A stretch of DNA of 64,000 bases from Sebastes aleutianus (GCA_916700875.1 CAKAKS010000031.1:7704977-7768976); one strand, 5' to 3'; shown: positions 18,740-29,849, counted from the first letter of the stretch. Numbers and translations: made by a program. Notes: a model not told the origin generated them from the letters alone.

Positions 18740-20272
18740 ATGGCGCTACTCAGCGTGAAGACGTATCTGGCTCTGCTTTGGGGAATATCTCTTTTGTTTG
18801 CTCTGGAGTCCATGAGTGCTTCCGTCTCAACTGCTGAACCTCGCAAACCTGCAGAGATTAGTGTCGCTGCGGCGGCGGAGACCACTGTGTCACCCGCAGT
18901 GGAAATTAAAAAGGCGGTCGTCACTCACGGAAGCGATGGCGCTTCTGATTTGGTTGCCGTGAAAACTGTAGCAGTAACTACAAGCAGCACAGATCCTTCC
19001 CACAGCACGACAAAAGCCGCAGAGGATCAGATACACCAACAACCAACCACCGCTTCTACTGGCGCGGCTGCTCCCGCAACAGCTTCTGCAGCAACAGTGG
19101 CCGTGTCTTCGCCGAAGCCTACATCCACCGCTAAGCTTGAAGTTACATCCCGGTTATCTTCCACCACCTCTCCTGCTAATTCTACTCCTCCGGCTCCAGT
19201 CGTCATGCCGACCCCCAGCAGTCCCTCAGCTGTTACTACAACTGCAACGACAGCTAACCCCACCTCTGGGGCTGCATCTGTGGTTGACTCCACAAGAAGT
19301 GTGACATCCACCACCAGTGCTGAGATTTTGTCTCCGTCTCAGCCCGTTTCTGGGACTAGAACCCCTGTCTCCACATCGCAGTTTCCTGACACAGCAGGCT
19401 CCACTGCTGAGGCCCCCACCATCTCATTCTCAACCGATTCTCCCATCACCACCACCAATGTCTCAACCACCACCAATGTCTCCACCACCGATGTCCCTAC
19501 CACCACCAATGTCCCCATCACCACCACCAATGTCCCCATCACCACCACCAATGTCTCCACCACCAATGTCCCTACCACCACCAATGTCTCCACCATCACC
19601 AATGTCTTCACCATCACCAATGTCTCCACCACCACCAATGTCTCCACCACCACCAATGTCTCCACCACCAATGTCCCTACCACCACCACCAATGTCCCTA
19701 CCACCACCACCAATGTCTCCACCATCACCGATGTCTCCGCCAGCAATGTCTCCTCCACCACTACCAATGTCTCCACCACCAATGTCCCCACCACCACCAC
19801 CACCAATGTCTCCACCACCACCAATGACTCCACCAGTCCTGCAGTGATCTTGATCCCGGATGTGCCAACCACCAAATCAACTCCAGCGACCACAACAGCA
19901 CCTGGTGGAGTCTCAAAGAGCCCAGCCAGCACTGAGGTCCAACCCTGCTCCACCCGGGGCGTGGTGAGGCACTGCCTCATCGCCATCGCCTCCCTGGCCG
20001 CGTTGGCCACCGTCTTCATGGTCTGCACCGTCGTCCTCTGCACCAAGCTGTCAAAAAGGAAGTACAAGGTCAGGAACCCTCAGCCGGCCACCGAGATGAT
20101 GTGCATCTCGGCCCTGCTGCCCGAGAGGAGTCACACCGCCTACTACTCAAGACAACGCAATCCGGTCAGTAACGGAGTCCTGGTGATGCACGGCGGTGCA
20201 GACAGCGACGAGGACGGAGAAGATAACCTCACTCTCAGCAGCTTCCTTCCAGAAAACGACCGCTATGTTTAG
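18740..20272 (+). CDS. selplg: P-selectin glycoprotein ligand 1 (PSGL-1), mucin-like
   Basis: PSGL-1 is a leukocyte surface mucin that supports selectin-mediated rolling and signals through its tail. This single coding exon (acceptor at 18731) gives 510 aa. In order: a signal peptide (about 1-25), a long Ser/Thr/Pro/Ala ectodomain, an array at about 238-365 built on T-T-N-V-S/P-T units, one membrane span at about 411-435 and a 75-aa tail. The array holds about a dozen N-glycosylation sequons (mostly NVS). A cysteine near 403, just outside the membrane, parallels the dimerising cysteine of the mammalian protein. The tail carries ATEMMCISALLPE and EDNLTLSSFLPE, closely resembling the mammalian tail and decisive for the name. 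Position between coro1c and tmem119 also agrees. The ectodomain has no tyrosine, so the sulphotyrosine motif of mammals is missing. Confidence 0.9.
   Translation: MALLSVKTYLALLWGISLLFALESMSASVSTAEPRKPAEISVAAAAETTVSPAVEIKKAVVTHGSDGASDLVAVKTVAVTTSSTDPSHSTTKAAEDQIHQQPTTASTGAAAPATASAATVAVSSPKPTSTAKLEVTSRLSSTTSPANSTPPAPVVMPTPSSPSAVTTTATTANPTSGAASVVDSTRSVTSTTSAEILSPSQPVSGTRTPVSTSQFPDTAGSTAEAPTISFSTDSPITTTNVSTTTNVSTTDVPTTTNVPITTTNVPITTTNVSTTNVPTTTNVSTITNVFTITNVSTTTNVSTTTNVSTTNVPTTTTNVPTTTTNVSTITDVSASNVSSTTTNVSTTNVPTTTTTNVSTTTNDSTSPAVILIPDVPTTKSTPATTTAPGGVSKSPASTEVQPCSTRGVVRHCLIAIASLAALATVFMVCTVVLCTKLSKRKYKVRNPQPATEMMCISALLPERSHTAYYSRQRNPVSNGVLVMHGGADSDEDGEDNLTLSSFLPENDRYV
19450..19835 (+). repeat. 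Coding tandem repeat (ACCACCAATGTC-like units)
   Basis: Short units built from ACC, AAT and GTC/TCC triplets repeat about 25-30 times with variation. They encode the Thr-Asn-Val-Ser/Pro array of selplg. Because the unit lacks stop codons in several frames, spurious open frames run through it on both strands. Confidence 0.95.
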
Positions 20273-20990
20273 AGGGGATTAATATTTTTGTTATCAGATT
20301 GGACCGATCTGTCTGATGTCAGTGACGCGGAAACAGTTTCCGTTTGAATAGACTTCCCGTTTGATGTCGGCGGTTTGGCTTCGCTGCACACCCTATTTCT
20401 GTGGAGGAAGAGACATAGAGACCACAAACACAAACAAAACCAAAACTGTTTCGTGTTCATGTACCATTAACTGTATCTGGCGTTTGGTGTGGTCAGGTCA
20501 TCAAATGTGTATTTTTAGGCAAGACTTTTTGCATTCTTTTACACTTGCCCTCCACAAGAGACTTGAAGTCAGGATGAGGAGAGCGATCAAAGACATTTGT
20601 TTTTTGAACATCCTGAGCTGAGCCCCGATGGTATTTCACTTAGCGACGGGAGACAGGAAGGCTTGTTTTGTCAAGGGATTAGGGTTCTTCACAGACGCTG
20701 TTCAGTTTACAAGAACGTGCTATTCTGGAAGCTCTGAGGCTTCATTGTATGAACGCTGTAATTTGATTAATGGTAAACTGTATGTGACTCTGTTTATATG
20801 GGTGTAGGGATGCAGCTTCTGTATTGTGATAATTTATTGAACTAATGTCTTATTTAACGCTTTGGTAACTCTGTATTTCACGGTTCTGTTATTGCCTAAT
20901 CATTTTTATTTGGTACTAATTTTAGTAGGAACGATGAAGACAAAGTTCAGAGACTATTGTTGATTTACAGAGGAATTTCCTTAAAGGAAC
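20273..20990 (+). other. selplg: selplg 3' UTR, proximal part
   Basis: Noncoding sequence after the selplg stop. The first AATAAA on this strand that suits it is at 22164-22169, beyond the MITE at 20991-21811, so the transcript may include that MITE. A shorter 3' end using a variant signal cannot be excluded. Confidence 0.4.
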
Positions 20991-21811
20991 AGTGTGTAAC
21001 ATTTCGGGGATCTATTAGCAGAAATGGAATATGTAAGGGATAACGTACAGCGAGTCATTGTTGAGAAAGCAGAGGCTGCTAGCTGTACATTATACCGCTT
21101 ATTACACGGCTACTTACTTAAGAAATCAATACTTTGACACAAAAATGGTCCGCCAGAGTCCGACATCAGAACTGCATCCATAGCAACGGTCTGTTATACA
21201 TAGCAACGGTCTAACAGACTGTAGAACGCCGTGATTGACCTACCAGAATCGAGTATTCAACAAAGCCGTGTAATATACTATTCATAACTATGTTTTCATT
21301 AGTGTATAATCACCTGAAACTAAGAATCGTTGTGTTTTCGTTAGCTTAGAATGTTTCTACAGCTACTAGCAAACACTGGCTCTAGCTTTGCGCGTTGACG
21401 TTACCTGAAGGCCACCGTAATTCTCCGACATGCTTGTGAAACTGCGGTAACATGAGCGGCAGAGTGGTCGTGTAAAGAAGGAAAACTTCCAAAAACTGTC
21501 GTAAGATTCGCTGCTTGACGACCTATCCTAAACTCAACCATCTCGCGAGAGTTTCGCAGATTGTGAGTTACGGCCTCACAGAGTGCAAAACCGTGGTACC
21601 GCCAGCAGCTGTCTGACTTGCTCCTTAAGTAGTGTTATTATGTTAAGGATGCTCCTCTGAGCGAGGCGAACGGCGTTATCACGGTTTTGCACTTGGCGGT
21701 TCACGTTACCGCAGTCTTGGAAAGGGAGGAGTGAGCGGAGGGGTACTCAGTTGGTTGCAATTTGCAACCACACTGCTAGATGCTGCCAAATCCTACGCAC
21801 TGTACCTTTAA
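20991..21811 (+). mobile_element. TTAA-flanked MITE, longest intact copy
   Basis: Starts TTAAAGGAACAGTGTGTAAC and ends CCTACGCACTGTACCTTTAA, so the ends are inverted repeats flanked by TTAA. At 821 bases it is the most complete family member here. It has no transposase frame. Its internal CGGTAAC and CTCCGACATGCTTGTG words allow the nested copy at 25239-26214 to be aligned. Confidence 0.85.
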
Positions 21812-22163
21812 AAGAACTACTCCCAAGAAAAAGATTTAGCTACATCATCTTTAATTGGAATTAATGATTTGGTAGTTTACCAGCTGAACACATTCTGTAT
21901 TTTTGCCTATACTTGGTGCCAACACCTTCCTAGGAAATTCCCTGAAAATTATTAGACTTGAAATAAGGGTTTACCAAAGTTTTTCTTGCTTCAAACAGAT
22001 AGCTGTTCACTCAAAATAATATCATTGTTCTGAGTTATTCTGTTAAACTTTGTGCTGCAAATGTTCAACATAACAGCTTGAGTGGAAAAACAGTGCAACC
22101 TTTCAACACAAGTCTGCTCTGTTTCTATCATGTCAAAGGTGTTTCGTGTCTCTAAACAGTCAC

Positions 22164-22169
22164 AATAAA
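22164..22169 (+). terminator. selplg: Candidate selplg polyadenylation signal
   Basis: AATAAA in the context GTCACAATAAAACTCTG. It is about 1.9 kb after the selplg stop and 42 bases before the TATA-like motif at 22211. Confidence 0.4.
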
Positions 22170-22210
22170 ACTCTGTGGACTAAGTCAGTTCCCTTATTCA
22201 TGACAGGCTT

Positions 22211-22219
22211 TATAAAAGG
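22211..22219 (+). promoter_or_regulatory. tmem119: TATA-like box, candidate tmem119 promoter
   Basis: TATAAAAGG is a strong TATA match. It lies between the candidate selplg poly(A) signal and the tmem119 coding exon, so it may start the tmem119 transcript. The noncoding exon limits are unresolved. Confidence 0.35.
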
Positions 22220-22849
22220 CCTTTCTTCTACTCTGGACTGGATTTCATATTCACTTCCCTTCCAGCGAAAACAAAACAGACGTCTGACTGCTTATTAGGG
22301 CTTTTTTTTTCTCCACGTTGTTGAGCTACGTGCGACTGAAACAGACACCGGTGATATCAACAGAGCTGAGACAAATGTAAACCTGGAAGATGCAGGACTT
22401 CATCTCCTGCTCCTGATGTCCATATAAAGCTACACTTGTCTTGACCGATCACAAACACAGCGGAGTTGCCAAAAATGCATTCGCAGACATACACAATCAC
22501 TCATACGCAGTCACACTCTCTCCCTAAAGAGGTCACACACACACACCGTGTGAGTTTAATTGCTTGAGCAGAATGCCCCTTTTTCTGACTGTTACGGGTG
22601 TTTTGTCTGCACAGGAAACATTAACCTCTTCCTGCATTAGCATGGCGACTCTTAACAAGCTGCTCTTTTTGTCCCAGCAGGCCTTGCTGCTGTTAGTCAT
22701 CAGTGTCAGAGGCTGAGGTTGAAGGAAAGGCCAGACTGTCAATCAGAGGCTCCGTCTGCAGAGAGATATGTTAAAAGAGAACACATGTTGCAGATGATGA
22801 TGTTTGAGGGTTGATGTTTTTAGATTTATGTTTGTGTTGGCCTTGCACA

Positions 22850-23245
22850 TGCAGTTAGCCACACCGGAGAGTGGAGGAGAGTGGAGGAGAGGGTCCCTGC
22901 CCCCACAGCATATTATAAACTCCTACCTAACAAGAACAATCTGTGTGCAGGCCGGAGAGCCCAGACGCTCTCTGGGAAGCTGGAGGGGGAGGAGAACAGT
23001 GGAGAGGCAGAAGGAGGGATTTGTCCTCATAGTTAACGACATCTTTTTTTTTTCTCCTTTTGCACTATCCAGACAAACCTCCAGCCTGAAATGTGAAACT
23101 GCAGAAGTGGCGTGCCTCGCCGAGCATTTGCAACTCTCTGCTGTACTCTCACTCTCTCTCTTAGTTCACTTTTTCCAGACTGGTTTCACACACCCTCCAT
23201 CAGAGGCGATTCCAACAGAGACACTTCTTCTGCCGGCAGTGGATG
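22850..23245 (+). other. tmem119: Possible tmem119 5' noncoding exon
   Basis: GC-richer sequence ending GGCAGTGGATG before a GTGAGA donor at 23246. An open frame of 179 codons crosses it but reads on through the donor, has low-complexity composition and resembles nothing I know, so I treat it as untranslated. Sequence from 23250 to 24087 is otherwise featureless. Confidence 0.25.
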
Positions 23246-24103
23246 GTGAGAAAAATGTTTTGACGTTTCATTGTTTTTTCTTTGAATTTCTTGATGTTAG
23301 TTCACATGTCAATTTTGAAGTGGATGATGTGACAGCATCATGATACCTTCAGAGCAGCATCAAGCATCAGGAAGTCAGAGCATGACCACTAAAAAGTCAG
23401 TTAAAGTGAAGGACTGAAGACAGAATCTAGGTCATAGTACTTTTTTTTGGGGAATTTAAAAAAAATCTGCCGAGTGAAGATTAGTTCCATGTGTGCACAT
23501 GACCGCCTTATGTGCGTATGTTTATGCATCTGGTCGCACAGGCATGTGTGGCCGTGTATATTTGGTCTGGGGTGAGTGTGTGTGGTTAATTCTGGAAAAA
23601 ACAAAAAAAAGACATCTCACCCCCCTTTTTCCAGATGAGAGCAGAAGCTCATGTGGCTCAGCTTGCACACAGATGGAGCAGACTAAGGATAAAAGTGTAG
23701 GAGCTGCTGCTGCAAGTTGACACACAGACCGAGTAGAGAGCTGATTGTGATCCAAATAAATAAATAAAGCAGTGTTTAAAGGGTCAGATCACCCACATTG
23801 ATTAAAAAAAATAATTTTCTCTTGTATCTATAGTCATGCAGATAGTTTTATTTTCCCTTTTTTTTAGATATCTGTTAGCCAATAGAGTGGTGCAGGGATG
23901 ACATATTTTTGTAGGCCAACCAGGAAGTTAGCATCGACCTGGTTCCCTTCGATTTTTCCATTTGGTTTTGGATTATTGCAGAAAATAAGCTCTGTTGCAA
24001 ACAAACGTTTATTATACTTCCACGTTTTGTTCAGCAAGATAATCTTCACAAATGGCACTGACATTTCAGTTTACTGTTTATTTACAGATCCTGAGGGGAA
24101 ACC

Positions 24104-24955
24104 ATGCTACCGATGGCCCTTCATCTGATTGGTCTGGGTGTGGTGTTCTGCATCGGCAGCAGCTCGGCCACACCTAGACCTTTTTACGGTCTTCTAGAAG
24201 GAAGTACAGACGAGGAAGAGCTCACTATCTCGACTTCCTCTCTGCCCACCAGCAACATTTCCACTGAGTACCAAACCACACCTGCTGGCCCCACCCATGT
24301 GGAAACTGACTTCCTGAATCGAGTTGTGGACTTTCTGGAGGAGAACATGCTCCTCATCCTTGTCGCGGGCTCTTTCGTCCTCCTCGTCTTCCTCATTATC
24401 TGTGGGGCGATCGTAATGAGCCGCAGGCGCAAAGTCAACGCCTACTACCCTTCCTCCTTCCCCTCAAAAATGTACGTGGACGACAGGGACAAAACGGGAG
24501 GTGCTAAACTCTTTAATGAAGTGCCGGAAAAGGCCGTTCCTGAGCAAGAAAGTGAGCCGGTGGACTCTCACAAGCAGCTCCAGGCAGACATCATGAGGGC
24601 TGCCAAGAGGCTGCGCACACCAAATAAAAGTGTTGATGCTGCAGAGGGAAGTGATCCCAGTAAGAAAGTAGCAGACCACAGTCCTGAGGACAGCTCTCAG
24701 CCAGATGGCAGCATCCTGGACCAGCAGCTCCCGACTCTCCCTGAGGAAAAGGAGCTGGGTGAGCTTTCTGACAGTGAAGCAGCTGCAACAGCAGCAGCAG
24801 GAAGCCCTGAGCTTAATCCTCCAGAGCAGCTTCATCCAGAGGAAGATGAGTCACAAGAGCTTCTAACTGGCAGGAGTCTGAGGCCCTCCTCTCTGCATAT
24901 TCACAATGACTCTGCCACACTTCAGCTGATCGCAGGAGAGAAAACTGCTTTCTAA
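24104..24955 (+). CDS. tmem119: Transmembrane protein 119
   Basis: TMEM119 is a type I membrane protein known as a microglial marker in mammals and as an osteoblast differentiation factor; its molecular function is unsettled. The frame lies wholly in one exon after an acceptor at 24087 and gives 283 aa, the same as the human length I recall. A signal peptide covers about residues 1-22. A short acidic, Ser/Thr-rich ectodomain has one sequon (NIST, 51-54). One membrane span covers about 82-105, followed by basic SRRRK. The juxtamembrane block AYYPSSFPSKMYVDDRDK with GGAKLFNEVPEKA is the family hallmark. The rest of the tail is acidic and low in complexity. A second Met four codons in is less likely as the start. 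Position between selplg and iscu supports orthology. The a or b paralogue was not resolved. Confidence 0.92.
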   Translation: MLPMALHLIGLGVVFCIGSSSATPRPFYGLLEGSTDEEELTISTSSLPTSNISTEYQTTPAGPTHVETDFLNRVVDFLEENMLLILVAGSFVLLVFLIICGAIVMSRRRKVNAYYPSSFPSKMYVDDRDKTGGAKLFNEVPEKAVPEQESEPVDSHKQLQADIMRAAKRLRTPNKSVDAAEGSDPSKKVADHSPEDSSQPDGSILDQQLPTLPEEKELGELSDSEAAATAAAGSPELNPPEQLHPEEDESQELLTGRSLRPSSLHIHNDSATLQLIAGEKTAF

Positions 24956-25238
24956 CCATTCTGAACACTGTGACCTGAATGTATTGTTTTATTTGTCCAG
25001 TGAATTTACAAAAAGGTATCAAGGGAATTGCAGAAAGGTTGCTAAACTCCAATCACAGGTTGTTTTTATTTGCAATATTGTATTTTTTTCATTCAGTGTA
25101 GGGTAGATGCATGCAGCAGCCTGTTGCTTTGCTTTGACTGGATACATCTTTATGCCATATTATAGACATGTCTTATGGAGTAACGTCATTAACATCTGGT
25201 ACAAAGCATATTTCTTTTTATGGGATGTTTTGTGTTGT

Positions 25239-26214
25239 TTAAAGGGTACAGTGTGATAACGTGATTCTACAAAACGGTGGTAACGCCGTTCGCATCGCTC
25301 AGAGACCATCCTCACCATAATAACACTACTTTAGAAGCAAAGGAAGTCAGACTGTGGCAGACGGTACCACACTTCTACACCCTGCGGCTCACGTTACCAC
25401 TAGGGATGCTAATTTTTTTTCTAACCGGTGCTGTGGTTTTAGTGCCTAACAAGCTGCACAACTGCAATGATAGGCCGATGCACAAACAGGTTATATCCGT
25501 CATTTATCACCAGCTGCAGTGTATGTGCAAAACAGACAACTGAGTCCCCAGTTCACCCGTCAGGGAGAGTTACTGTAGCAGCCAAGATGCTGCATGCATG
25601 TTTAGCTGCGAGGTCGTGGCAGTGTCTTCCTGGCGTAATCTGTCAGCCGGGCGTAACACTAGCGAGTGTCCGACAGGCCGTGTGTGTGTGTTGCGTTCGC
25701 ACCTGTAGCGTTGCTGATGGCTTCATGCTCGCCGTTGTCACACACTCTATGTCAGCGCGGCGTAACGTCAGCGAATGTCCGACAGACCGTGCGTGTGTGG
25801 CGGCGGTGAGTGTGGGGTTGTTGGTGGCGTTATAGGTGTGAATGTAGCAGTGCAGTGTGTGTACAGTTTATTTCTTTTAACCGTTTAACCGATAGCATTA
25901 ATCTGTAAAAATTCTTAATGATGGTTAATGGTTAATTATTAACATCCCTAGTTACCGCAGTTTCACAAGCGTGTCGGAGAACTGCGTTGGTCTTCAGGTA
26001 ACGTAAACATGCAAAAGCCTCTCTCTAGTCTTGTCCATTCTGGGCTACTGTAGAATCATGGCGGACACCGTGAAGAGGACCTGCTCCCTAAACTCCTTCT
26101 AAACTAACAAAAAAAAACAACGATTCTTAGGTTCTGGTGATTATTCACTAATGAAAACATAGGAATATTATATTTCTAATAGATCCCTTGAAATGTTACA
26201 CACTGTTCCTTTAA
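25239..26214 (-). mobile_element. TTAA-flanked MITE interrupted by a hAT element
   Basis: Reverse-strand copy of the 20991-21811 family: the right edge reads TGTTACACACTGTTCCTTTAA and the left edge TTTAAAGGGTACAGTG. A hAT element at 25401-25950 splits it. Removing that element and one duplicate 8-mer restores alignment to the sister copy. From 24956 to 25238 lies the tmem119 3' UTR without a clear AATAAA. Confidence 0.85.
25401..25950. mobile_element. Nested nonautonomous hAT element
   Basis: Starts TAGGGATGCTAAT and ends ATTAACATCCCTA. Flanks GTTACCAC (25393-25400) and GTTACCGC (25951-25958) are the 8-bp target duplication with one difference. GTTACCGC is the sequence at the matching site of the sister copy at 20991-21811, so the empty site is known. 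No transposase. Confidence 0.93.
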
Positions 26215-26419
26215 GAACGCACTCAGTTTGTGTAATTCGTTAAAATATTCTGCACATAAGCCTCTTCAGTAAACATGATGTGTTATGTTCCTAAATACTT
26301 TGTAATTCTGTGCAAAACTCCAAGTGTTGACAATGTTTTACAGATCGGTATTTGCATGTTCAAGATTATTCACATATAGAAAACCACTGCTTGGGAATTA
26401 GTTTTGGTTTCAGGATACT

Positions 26420-26425
26420 TTTATT
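26420..26425 (-). terminator. iscu: Candidate iscu polyadenylation signal
   Basis: AATAAA on the minus strand, about 460 bases past the iscu stop codon. The intervening sequence is noncoding. Confidence 0.35.
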
Positions 26426-26881
26426 GCAACTATTCAAGGAAGCATTGCTTAATAATCATAAATCACACTTAAAGCCAAATGGACCCTTTCATTGTTTCAA
26501 GCCACTTTGCATAATTGCATATCAAAAGGGTCAGTGTTTAGGGTGCAGATAGGATACAGCTCTTAGCCTTTAATCATTGTCTCCATCACACCGTTCAAAC
26601 TAAACACTCCCCCTGCACAAAATCCTAAAATCTCAAATATAAGGCCCACCTTTGTACCAACAGCCCAGACAGTGCTTACATTGTGCGTTTACGTGACAGG
26701 CTAAAAGATACAGAGGACCGCAGACTAATACGGAATGCCTGGTGTGACACTGCTACGGAGGGTTGACGACGGTGACATCAATCAACAATACTGCAGGACA
26801 AAGTGAGGATGCTGGACTACTTCTCATCTTGACAGCAGGAAGCAACAGTGGCGCCCCGGCTCAGAGTGAGTGCGCTCCGTT

Positions 26882-29266
26882 TTACAAGCTGGCCCGGACT
26901 GCCTCCTGCTGGTCGTCCTGCTGCTTGAGGCGATAGTCAGCCAGGGCAGCCTTGATGGCATCCTCCGCAAGCACTGATGAGAAACAATTCGATATATTAA
27001 ATATACATACAGTATGTGGAGCAGTGTGGAAAGGAAGAGCATCACTGAAAACTTACTGGAGCAGTGAAGTTTAACTGGTGGAAGACTGAGCTCTTTGGCA
27101 ATGTCAGTGTTCCTGATTGTCAAAGCTTCGTCCACCTGGAAAGAAAAGCACACAGTTCCAGTCACCACAAATACCTTTCCTAGTTAATGATAAGACATGA
27201 GCAGAATAAATAAGAATATGAGAAGCAATACATGACGCACTCGGAGAAAGAAATGTCTGTAATGTGTTCACTCACAGATTTGCCCTTCACCCACTCGGTG
27301 ACCAGAGAGCTGGAGGCAATAGCAGAACCACAGCCAAAGGTTTTGAACCTGGCATCCACAATCTTCCCCATGTCATCAACCTCAATCTGTCAAAAATGAG
27401 AGGTTTTAGGGTTATACTCAAATACCAAAGGGGAATTAACTCCAATTCTTAAAATCTATAACCACTGGAAACTGCAAAAATAACCGGAGAAATGCTTCAT
27501 GGCAATGTTAAACTATAAGTAACAGTGTTAATATAATTCAATTTGAATGGCTCTGAAAAAAAAGGGTGTAATCCATCCATGCTTTAGTGACAAACAACAT
27601 ATACCTGGAGCTTCATCACATCTCCACAGGCTGGAGCGCCCACCAATCCAGTCCCAACATTCTTGGAGCGTTTGTCCAACGTGCCCACATTTCTCGGGTT
27701 CTCATAATGATCCACCACCTTCAGAGAGAAAAGAAAGGAAACACTGTGTTAGGAAGAAAACAATGCGTCAAAGTGGGGTTTAACAAGTTGTCGCTGAAAT
27801 AAATGTGATGAAGTAGAACGACAGTAGCATCCCGGGAGGATTTTTGAATTCTGCTACAATCAGAAAAAAGAGTCAATAAGTCTTGAGCATCACCGTGACA
27901 CAACAAGTTTTCAGCATGACGTAAGAAGCATTGAAATAAACAGATTAGGACAGGATATCATTGTCAACTAAATCAACTCCTGCATCCTGCCCCCTGCCCC
28001 CTCCCCCCTAGTTTCTGCCAAGTCACTCTGACTTTAACAATACGAAGTGGCTGAGCTTGTGTCACAAAATATCCTATAAAGACTACATTTAATACACTAA
28101 TTTGGAATTGTTTGTTTTGCTCTCTGTTAGTTATCCACATATGTATAATCTTTCACCTTTTTTAAACAAGTTTTATGGTGTAGAATACAATTAGATAAAA
28201 GAAATATATTTATCTTACAGCTTTTTAAAGGACATTTTGCTGTACATATCCAAGCCTAACCGTTTTGCCAGATGGGATGTCAGATTTAAAGGCAGGTAGG
28301 CCTACTACGTCACAGCCCCAAAAAAAAAAAAAAAACTACATTAAGAAAGTATACTGTTTTAAATCATTCAAACATTAAGAGAGAACCATCTCTGTTTTTA
28401 CCAGACCTGCATAAACTAACTTAATTTTAATATTATCATTGACCCTATGTCTCCATGTTGCATCAGACATCACATCACACAATGAAACTCAAACTGCGCA
28501 TGTGAATAAGGATGTTGTGTTAAGATGTTGTATCCTCAAGAAGATACAATTCTATTACAGGTGTATAACAGAACATTTACAGGTTTCTAGCACACTGTTA
28601 AAAGCTTATTAATCGGATGGGATTCAAGTGTTTAAGCTGTGGCCACCTGAGAGGCAGATTAGTGACGTCTCGCAAGCTGGCATGAAACAAATAATGATCC
28701 AACTTTCTACAAAAGAAAGATGAATGTTGAAATAAATATGTTTGATGTAATGCTATATTTTAAATCAGGATGAGATTGCAATTTTTTTTGGAAAATTCCA
28801 TATTCATTCAAGTAAAATGGTCACCATCATACCTCAACATTAAAAACAAAAAAGCCATTAAGACCTTTAAATTATTACATGTGATGTATATAACATAAAC
28901 TCTGGCATTATGAAATGTTTAAGTAATTATTTAAGTTTTGTCTTTTTCTCAGTTGTCTATGTATCTGTTTCTACCGCTTGAGCATGTTTTCAATAAAGAA
29001 AGCATAAAAAAAAAAGAAACAAATAATGTTCCAACTTTCTACAAAAGAAACTTTAAGATGAATGTTGAAATAAATATGTTTGATTTAATGCTATATTTTC
29101 AATCAGGATAAGATTGAGATTTTTGGGGGGAAAATTCCATATTCATTCAATTAAATTGGTCACCATCATAATAAACAATGTTAAAAACAAAGTAAATTAT
29201 TTTATATTATATTATTATTATTATATTATTATTTAAATTATTATTATAATTAAATTACTACATGTG

Positions 29267-29321
<55 letters not shown>

Positions 29322-29803
29322 CTGGCATTATGAAATGTTTATGTAATTATTTTAGTTTTTTTTCAGTTGTCTATGTATCTGTTTGTACCACTGTAAATGA
29401 GCATGTGTTCAATAAAGAAAGCATAAAAAATAAAAAAAATAATGTTATCTAATGTTAGTTAGTGACAGCAGACTGATGTAACCTATAGTGTATTTATACA
29501 TCCAACTATATAGAAAACTAGCTGATTACCTGATCCATGTAACCACTCTTACCTACTCATGATGACACACCTACATGTCATGATTGTTATGCTCTAACTA
29601 CTCAAAGCTGATGGTAATATTTGTAAACAATAGACATAACAGCAGCTAGCACAGTGATCCAGCCTCCTTTTACTGAAGCTATAACAGACTAGGTGTTTTA
29701 CCTTCTGGTGGTAGCAGCACTGGGTGATGAACTCCGGAGCAGCGAGCCTCCTGGTGAGGAAAGTCAGAGGACTGAGACACTTGTTCACGACGGTTCCGGC
29801 CAT
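26882..29803 (-). CDS. iscu: Iron-sulfur cluster assembly scaffold ISCU
   Basis: ISCU is the mitochondrial scaffold on which NFS1-ISD11-ACP and frataxin build [2Fe-2S] clusters before HSPA9/HSC20 transfer. Five exons read on the minus strand: 29702-29803, 27605-27718, 27276-27386, 27057-27135 and 26882-26973. They join in frame to 165 aa, against 167 in human. Residues 1-34 are an Arg/Lys-containing targeting peptide with no acidic residue before Glu24. Then come [16 protein letters not shown], the first cluster cysteine with its aspartate in [12 protein letters not shown], the second cysteine in [14 protein letters not shown], the LPPVK chaperone-binding motif and the third cysteine in KLHCSMLAEDAI. 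The ATG is the first in the leader, about 50 bases downstream of a TATA-like box. Intron 1 (1.98 kb) holds a tandem duplication. All catalytic residues are intact. Confidence 0.97.
28684..29443 (+). repeat. Tandem duplication with poly(A)-signal ends in iscu intron 1
   Basis: Unit 1 (28684-29015) and unit 2 (29016-29443) both start GAAACAAATAATG and end CAATAAAGAAAGCATAAAAAA. Between them run matching blocks such as TTGAAATAAATATGTTTGAT and CTCTGGCATTATGAAATGTTT. Unit 2 is longer through ATT and TA expansions. The unit looks like a retroposed 3' UTR on the plus strand. Confidence 0.85.
29271..29317. repeat. TA dinucleotide microsatellite
   Basis: Uninterrupted TA run inside unit 2 of the tandem duplication. 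Confidence 0.97.
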
Positions 29804-29849
29804 GTTGACAGATAGTGAAGGAGAATGTCGCAGTTAGAAAGAGGAGAGC

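Noticed and set aside
19317..19847. Long open frame of Pro/Met/Ser repeats over the selplg repeat
   Set aside because: It is the stop-free repeat read in a second frame. The selplg frame has a signal peptide, membrane span and conserved tail; this one has none.
19339..20067. 242-codon minus-strand frame of Val/Leu/Glu repeats
   Set aside because: Antisense reading of the same repeat, no domain resemblance.
22804..23343. 179-codon frame before tmem119
   Set aside because: Runs through a likely splice donor, has poor composition and no recognisable domain. Treated as 5' UTR or intron.
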